Part shown: one piece after another, positions 6,180 through 10,249 of the stretch | Layout: each line of letters opens with the position of its first letter | Numbering within the stretch: position 1 is the stretch's first letter | The notes under the pieces: generated by a model | Databases searched by the model: none | What the model was told of the DNA's origin: nothing | What the model saw: only the letters and a program-made list of their open reading frames with translations | Made by a program: the position numbers and the translations under genes | Source of the DNA: Planctomycetales bacterium | GTDB lineage: Bacteria; Planctomycetota; Planctomycetia; Pirellulales; Thermoguttaceae | Assembly (NCBI GenBank): GCA_007122045.1 | Contig: SKJM01000489.1 | Span: 1 to 10,249, forward strand | Direction: 5' to 3' | Length of the DNA: 10,249 nt

Positions 6180-7088
6180 TCAGCTTCCTGCGGCGCGCTG
6201 CTTCGGCCCGCAGCAGCGCTTGAACTTCTTGCCGCTTCCGCACGGGCAGGGGTCGTTCCGGCCCACGCGCGGGGCGCGCGGTTGCTCGGGTTCCTCCGGT
6301 TCGTCGAGTGCCTCGCGTTGCAGGGGAGCGAACAAGGCAGCGGTGCGCCGGGGCTTGACACTGCGGGCGGCGATCTGCTTGACCTGGCCATACCGCCTCT
6401 TGAGGCGGTCGAGTTCACTCGCCCCCAGCTCCTCCCAAAATGCCGAGAGGACCTGCTGTGCCCGCTTCTTCGGCCCCATGGCAACCTCGGTGATCTTCAC
6501 GCGGCCACCGAACGAAACGGTTGCCAAGAAGTGCGTTTCCACCCTGGATTCGTCGGGCGACACCCGGAGAAAGGCGAGGTGTGCTTCCTCGCACAAGCAT
6601 TCCGGGTTGGCGCAATAGAGATCGTCCACCAGGTACCGGCGCCCCTCGTGCTCGTAGTGTCCCATCCAGGCGGTGCGTTCCCGGGCGCCCCGCTTGGGAT
6701 GGGCCAGGATCTGGCTGAACGGCACCAGCACTCCTTCCGCGCAGTCCCGTGCCGGCAACCGATACTCGCGCACCACCCTCGCGATACGGAGCTTCTCGCG
6801 GGCTACCATCTGAAGCTCGTCGCGTTCCTCGTCGGGGTAATCGCGAAGAAACTCGCGGACGAGGTCGGTCTCTTGCGGCGAGCGGGCCGGCGGCTCGATC
6901 TCCTGCCACGTTTCCGGATCGACCCGAAACGAAATGACCCGGGGCTCATCCTCGGATGCCCCCGCCGACGGCAACTCGACGAGCTTGCATTGCAGCTCGC
7001 CGCATGGGCAGTCCGGGTCGGCACACTGGTCGACGGTGGCCCGAAACTGCCCCGCGTCCGATTGAAGGTTCGTCTCATAAAACAGCAC
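6180..7088 (-). CDS. SEC-C motif protein with duplicated cysteine modules
   Basis: A 302-residue cytoplasmic protein if it starts at the GTG at 7088, chosen because GGAGG lies 8 bases before it. A TTG at 7157 would add 23 residues, but it lacks a well-placed ribosome site and the added codons use more A/T at third positions. The C-terminus ends in a SEC-C zinc motif, NDPCPCGSGKKFKRCCG (Cys281, Cys283, Cys292, Cys293), as found at the end of SecA and on many unrelated proteins. Two further modules share C-A-[DN]-P-[DE]-C-x-C: Cys22, Cys27, Cys29 and Cys159, Cys164, Cys166. Each is followed by a strand-rich stretch (CKLVEL... and AHLAFLRV...), which points to an internal duplication. No enzyme motif is visible and I do not recognise the N-terminal domains. 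It is the first gene of the SNF2 unit, its TGA lying 4 bases before the helicase ATG, so a helicase accessory role is plausible but unproven. Confidence 0.82.
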   Translation of the reverse strand: MLFYETNLQSDAGQFRATVDQCADPDCPCGELQCKLVELPSAGASEDEPRVISFRVDPETWQEIEPPARSPQETDLVREFLRDYPDEERDELQMVAREKLRIARVVREYRLPARDCAEGVLVPFSQILAHPKRGARERTAWMGHYEHEGRRYLVDDLYCANPECLCEEAHLAFLRVSPDESRVETHFLATVSFGGRVKITEVAMGPKKRAQQVLSAFWEELGASELDRLKRRYGQVKQIAARSVKPRRTAALFAPLQREALDEPEEPEQPRAPRVGRNDPCPCGSGKKFKRCCGPKQRAAGS

Positions 7089-7127
7089 GCTACCATCCTC
7101 CAGGGGGAAAGGCCTAATGAGCAAACG

Positions 7128-7157
7128 ATCTAACGGTAGGGTATCCCCGCTCGCCAA
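7128..7157 (-). promoter_or_regulatory. Weak promoter candidate for the SEC-C/SNF2 unit
   Basis: On the minus strand TTGGCG (7157-7152, 4 of 6) and TTAGAT (7133-7128, 3 of 6) are 18 bases apart. Transcription would begin near 7120, about 30 bases before the GTG at 7088, which fits the shorter start of the SEC-C gene. The match is poor. An overlapping pair, TTTCCA and TACCCT with 17-base spacing, is about as good. Confidence 0.18.
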
Positions 7158-7178
7158 TCGTGGAAAGGGGAGGCCTCC

Positions 7179-7270
7179 GGCGCGACGGGGTGTGTTTACT
7201 CCATGGGCGGGAGGACGGCGCGACGGCGTGCGCCTACTCGATTGGTGCGGCCTGCACGTGGCAACGGAAG
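7179..7270 (+). repeat. Dispersed tandem-hairpin repeat, right copy
   Basis: This is a second locus of the element at 3-101, in the same orientation. Hairpin units lie at 7179-7201 and 7217-7239, again exactly 38 bases apart. The second unit has the stem GGCGCG / TGCGCC around ACGGCG; compared with the left copy, one A-T pair has become G-C and another a G-T wobble. The first unit, GGCGCG / TGTGTT around ACGGGG, still pairs through four G-T wobbles if read as plus-strand RNA. The tail GCGGCCTGCAC at 7247-7257 is identical to 78-88, and the next 13 bases match at 10 positions without gaps. It fills most of the gap between the symporter stop (7277) and the SEC-C gene. No coding capacity is evident. 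Confidence 0.72.
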
Positions 7271-7276
7271 AGGGGG

Positions 7277-9946
7277 TTACTCACCCCGCCGGCCCAGCGT
7301 GTACACCGTCAGGCCGTCCACCCGGCTTCCCGGGGCCGGCGCCAGCAGGCTGGCCGCGTAGCCGGTGGCGAAGCACACGCCGATGCCGACGGCCGCGTAC
7401 AGGTAGGCCTGCACGGCGGTATATTGCGAGACGAGCAGCATGGCGGTCACACCGCAGATGGTGCCGACGGCGGCGCCGAGCCCGTTCGCCCGGGTGGTGA
7501 GCATGCCCAGGCAGAACAGCCCGCCCAGCACGCCCATGAACAGGCCGATGACCGCGATGAACTGGTCCCAGAGGGAGCGGATGGCCGGGTTGACGAACCA
7601 GAGGCCCAGGAGCGTGCCGCCGACGCCCAGCACGAGCGTGAGCGCCCGTGCGGCCCACAGGTAAGCCCGTTCGCTGCGGAGCACTCCGAACGGGCGGAGG
7701 AAATCGGTCACCACGGTGGTGGCCGTGCTGTTCATGCTGGTCGAGACGGTCGACTGCGCCGCGGCGAAGATGCCCGCCACCACCAGGCCGGCAATGCCGA
7801 CGGGCAGTTCATGCGAGATGAACAGCGGCAGGATCTGGTCGGTGTTGAAGGTGGGATCGAGCTTCTCGGGATTCGCTTGATAGAACACGTACAGTCCGGC
7901 GCCGAGGGCGAAGAACAGGATGGAGCCGGGGATGCACATCAGGCCGTTGGTCCAGATGGCCCGCGCCGCCCGCTTCTCGTCGGAGGTGGTCGTATAGCGC
8001 TGCACGACGGCCTGGTCGGAGGTGTACGAGGCGAAGTTCTGCCCGAACCCGCCGATGACCACCACCCACAGGGCCAGGTGGGCGGTGGTCGGGTCCCAGT
8101 GGAAATTGGCCATGCGGAACTTGCCGCCTTCCCGGGCGGTGGCGAACATGTCGGCCAGGGTGCCGTCGGCGCCGGCGAAGATCATCGCGAGGCACAGCAC
8201 GGCGCCGCCCAGCAGGACGAACGTCTGGAGGGTGTCGGTCCACACGACGGCCTCGACCCCGCCCAGCGTGCAGTACACCACGCTCAGCAGGCCGATCAGC
8301 AGGACGCACTGGGCGGGCGTGATCGGCGTGACGGCGGCCAGGGCCAGGGCCGCCAGCGACATCACAATACCCATGCGGCACACGTGGAAGAGGGTGAACG
8401 ACCCGCTGCCGAACAGGCGCATGCCGAAGTTGAATCGCTTGTCGAGGTATTCGTACGCGCTGGTGGCGTCGATGGAGCGGAAGAACGGCAGCGCGACGAA
8501 CACGGCCACCGGGGCCATGGCCAGGATCATGAAATTACCCCCCAGGTACACCCAATCCTGCGCGAACGCCTTGGCGGGAATGGCCATGTAGGTGATCGAG
8601 CTGAGCATGGTGGCGAAGATGCTCATGCCCGCCACCCACCAGGGCACGCGCTGGCCGCCGCGGAAGAAGTCGTCGGTGCTGCGCGTCCGGAGGGCGAAAA
8701 ACGCGCCCACGCCCACCATGCCCAGCAGGTACACGACCAGCACGGTGAAGTTGACCGGGCCGAAGGTGGCGGTGCTCGGTACGGCGCGGATGCTCCAGAC
8801 GGCGGGCGTGCGATGGCGCGGCCGGGTTTCGCCGGTGGCCACCACGAAGCGATCGCCCCAGCGCACCGCCGGCGTCGTGACCTGATTGGCGGGCGTAGGT
8901 TGGCCGGGCATCCATGTATTGGTGATCGTATGGTACGCCCAGCTTAGCAGTTCGAAGCCGGGGTGGTCGTCCTGGAGTTCCCCCGTGCGCGTCCACAGGG
9001 CGCCGGCGTCGCCGCTGAGCACGTACAGGTGCGATTGCCCCACGGCAACGGCCGTGCCCGCCATGACCGGCTGCGGCAGGTCGGCGCGGCGTCGCCAGGG
9101 TTCCGCTCTCAGCCCCGTGCCGCGGTACGTTTCGGTATCCGGATCGTATGCGGCCGGGTCGAAGCGTGCCGGGCAAAACTCGTACACGTCGGCCAGCGGT
9201 ACGACGTCCATCGCCGCCGCCTCGTCGTCGGCCGCGCGCCGGCCGCCGATGAGGTAAATGCTGTCCTCGAAGCCATTGTGCTGCGCCGCGACGACGTGGA
9301 ACGCCCGGGCCGGACCGGGCAGCGGCGGCAGCGGCTCCCACTGCACCTCGCCCAGGCCCTCGAGCCCCGCGAGGTCCAGGCGCCAGAAGTCGGCCCGGGC
9401 GGTGTCGAGCGAAAGCCCGGCCTGACCGCCGGCCACGTACACCACGTCGCCGATGGCCGCGGCGGCGCCGAAGGCCATCGGGCGGGGCAGCGGAGGCAAC
9501 GGATGGGTCTCGAGTTGCTCGGTCGCCGGGTCCCACGTCAACAGGAAGGCCTCGTCGTACGCCTGCCGGCCGTCCTCGCCGCCCAGGCAAACCACGCCGA
9601 ACCGCGTGCTGGCCACCGCGCCGTAGCCGATCGGCCGCGGCAGCCGGAAGCCACGGTGCCAGCGGTAACCCCCGTGATCGTCGCCGGTGAGGACCCATGC
9701 ATCGTCGTGCCACACTTTCGGCACTTGCCAGCGGTCCTCTCCTTCGGCCGTGGGAAAGTTGGCCCCACCGGCCACGATCAGCGCGTCGTTATGCACTCCG
9801 ACAAACGGCCCGGCCATGCCGAGCGAGTCCGGCAGGTCGGGTAGCGTTTCCCAGCGCAGCGCGCCTTCAGCGGACGACTCCGACGCGTACGCCGGCAGCG
9901 CGCCGGCCACAAGGATACTCAACACCATCGCAAAAAACAAACGCAT
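7277..9946 (-). CDS. Kelch (NanM-like) and sodium:solute symporter fusion
   Basis: An 889-residue two-part protein. Residues 1-22 are a signal peptide (MRLF, then a hydrophobic run ending ALPAYA). Residues about 30-390 form a kelch beta-propeller of about six blades (glycine pairs near 60, 122, 173 and 234; weaker blades near 311 and 371). GGANFP (60-65) and KVWHDDAWVL (77-86) are hallmarks of the NanM / cyclically permuted mutarotase group, which interconverts N-acetylneuraminate anomers. From about 396 to 868 there are roughly 13 membrane segments of the SSS family, with the signature region GGVEAVVWTDTLQTFVLLGG (562-581) and the sodium-site segment AAAQSTVSTSMNST (728-741). The propeller would face the periplasm and hand sugar to the transporter. 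Start is the ATG at 9946, with AGGA 6 bases upstream; this begins exactly at the signal peptide. No other sialic acid genes are visible, so the substrate is inferred from the kelch family only and could be another sugar acid. Confidence 0.92.
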   Translation of the reverse strand: MRLFFAMVLSILVAGALPAYASESSAEGALRWETLPDLPDSLGMAGPFVGVHNDALIVAGGANFPTAEGEDRWQVPKVWHDDAWVLTGDDHGGYRWHRGFRLPRPIGYGAVASTRFGVVCLGGEDGRQAYDEAFLLTWDPATEQLETHPLPPLPRPMAFGAAAAIGDVVYVAGGQAGLSLDTARADFWRLDLAGLEGLGEVQWEPLPPLPGPARAFHVVAAQHNGFEDSIYLIGGRRAADDEAAAMDVVPLADVYEFCPARFDPAAYDPDTETYRGTGLRAEPWRRRADLPQPVMAGTAVAVGQSHLYVLSGDAGALWTRTGELQDDHPGFELLSWAYHTITNTWMPGQPTPANQVTTPAVRWGDRFVVATGETRPRHRTPAVWSIRAVPSTATFGPVNFTVLVVYLLGMVGVGAFFALRTRSTDDFFRGGQRVPWWVAGMSIFATMLSSITYMAIPAKAFAQDWVYLGGNFMILAMAPVAVFVALPFFRSIDATSAYEYLDKRFNFGMRLFGSGSFTLFHVCRMGIVMSLAALALAAVTPITPAQCVLLIGLLSVVYCTLGGVEAVVWTDTLQTFVLLGGAVLCLAMIFAGADGTLADMFATAREGGKFRMANFHWDPTTAHLALWVVVIGGFGQNFASYTSDQAVVQRYTTTSDEKRAARAIWTNGLMCIPGSILFFALGAGLYVFYQANPEKLDPTFNTDQILPLFISHELPVGIAGLVVAGIFAAAQSTVSTSMNSTATTVVTDFLRPFGVLRSERAYLWAARALTLVLGVGGTLLGLWFVNPAIRSLWDQFIAVIGLFMGVLGGLFCLGMLTTRANGLGAAVGTICGVTAMLLVSQYTAVQAYLYAAVGIGVCFATGYAASLLAPAPGSRVDGLTVYTLGRRGE

Positions 9947-10083
9947 GGATATTCCTGCCTGTTGGAGTTCACGCTTTCGCATGCGGAGGTGAAAACTCGG
10001 ATATCTTGGCACCTGGCCGCTGCTGCATCGAAGTGTTCCGGGCGACATGGCCCTTGCCAGTCGCTCATCTCATCTGTGGTTCC

Positions 10084-10249
10084 TCATCGGCCACTATCTT
10101 TCAGGCCCCTTGCCCGCAACTGCTCGACGATGTAGAACACCGCAGGACAAACCAGGGAATTGTCGGCGGTGCCATACGTCCTGAACGTGAACCCCTCTTT
10201 GTCCGTGTGCGGGTATTCCACACAGTCAGCGGGCCGTACCGCGTAGATC
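10084..10249 (-). CDS. C-terminal part of an unknown protein (cut by window edge)
   Basis: An open minus-strand frame runs in from the right edge and stops at TGA 10086-10084, giving at least 54 residues. It reads IYAVRPADCVEYP, then HTDKEGFTFRTYGTADNSL, VCPAVFYIVEQLRARGLKD and SGR. It has the codon bias of the neighbouring genes and a protein-like mix: a beta-rich stretch and then a helix, FYIVEQLRARGL. I do not recognise the family, and the start lies outside the window. The stop is 137 bases upstream of the symporter-fusion ATG, in the same direction. That 137-base gap contains no promoter or terminator that I find convincing. Confidence 0.6.
   Translation of the reverse strand, partial: IYAVRPADCVEYPHTDKEGFTFRTYGTADNSLVCPAVFYIVEQLRARGLKDSGR

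Noticed and set aside
3893..6223. Very long open frame on the plus strand opposite the SNF2 helicase
   Set aside because: It is the antisense shadow of a GC-rich gene whose minus-strand product has every helicase motif; the plus product is a compositionally skewed Gly/Arg/Gln-rich string.
7179..7239. Right-hand hairpins as a simple rho-independent terminator of the symporter gene
   Set aside because: There is no T-run after either hairpin on the minus strand, pairing is worse on that strand, and the same element occurs at 3-101, where no gene end is visible.
7160..8947. Long plus-strand frame opposite the symporter
   Set aside because: It is antisense to the transmembrane segments and rich in His, Gly, Gln and Glu with no domain-like pattern; it is an artefact of high GC.
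9947..10048. Upstream extension of the symporter fusion by 34 residues
   Set aside because: The signal peptide begins exactly at the ATG at 9946, which has its own AGGA ribosome site; the extension would bury the signal sequence.

Overview
The window is GC-rich, densely coded bacterial DNA. A SEC-C protein, a SNF2 helicase with a SWIM partner, a Uma2 nuclease, a pyruvoyl-dependent arginine decarboxylase and a kelch-sodium/solute symporter fusion together suggest a planctomycete (Pirellulales-like). This is inferred from gene content alone; there is no rRNA or other marker gene.

Layout, left to right. Bases 1-204 hold a pair of short hairpin repeats, then a plausible promoter and the 5' leader of pdaD (205-771, + strand), which encodes the self-cleaving arginine decarboxylase that makes agmatine. 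All other genes lie on the minus strand. In their reading direction they are: the C-terminal end of an unknown gene cut by the right edge (10249-10084); a 889-residue fusion of a secreted NanM-like kelch domain with a sodium:solute symporter (9946-7277); a spacer with a second pair of the hairpin repeats; a zinc-binding SEC-C protein (start near 7088, to 6180); a SNF2-family helicase (6175-3500) whose start codon lies 4 bases past the SEC-C stop; a compact cassette of BrnT toxin, its antitoxin-like partner and a DUF433 protein (3464-2717); a SWIM zinc-finger protein with a histone-H1-like lysine/alanine tail (2594-1635); and a Uma2-family nuclease (1453-788) that converges on pdaD.

How they may work together. 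SNF2 helicases with an SNF2-associated N-terminal region and SWIM zinc-finger proteins are a recurring bacterial pair and probably act together on DNA. Here they are separated by the toxin-antitoxin cassette, whose base composition is visibly lower in GC, so it may be a later insertion. The SEC-C gene is tightly coupled to the helicase and belongs to the same transcription unit. The symporter fusion looks like a self-contained uptake module for sialic acid or a related sugar, in which the kelch part would convert the sugar anomer before transport. pdaD is an independent polyamine gene.

The most unexplained signal is the hairpin repeat. Two loci 7.2 kb apart each carry two hairpins exactly 38 bases apart with a common ACGG-type loop, stems that keep pairing despite base changes, and a shared GC-rich tail.
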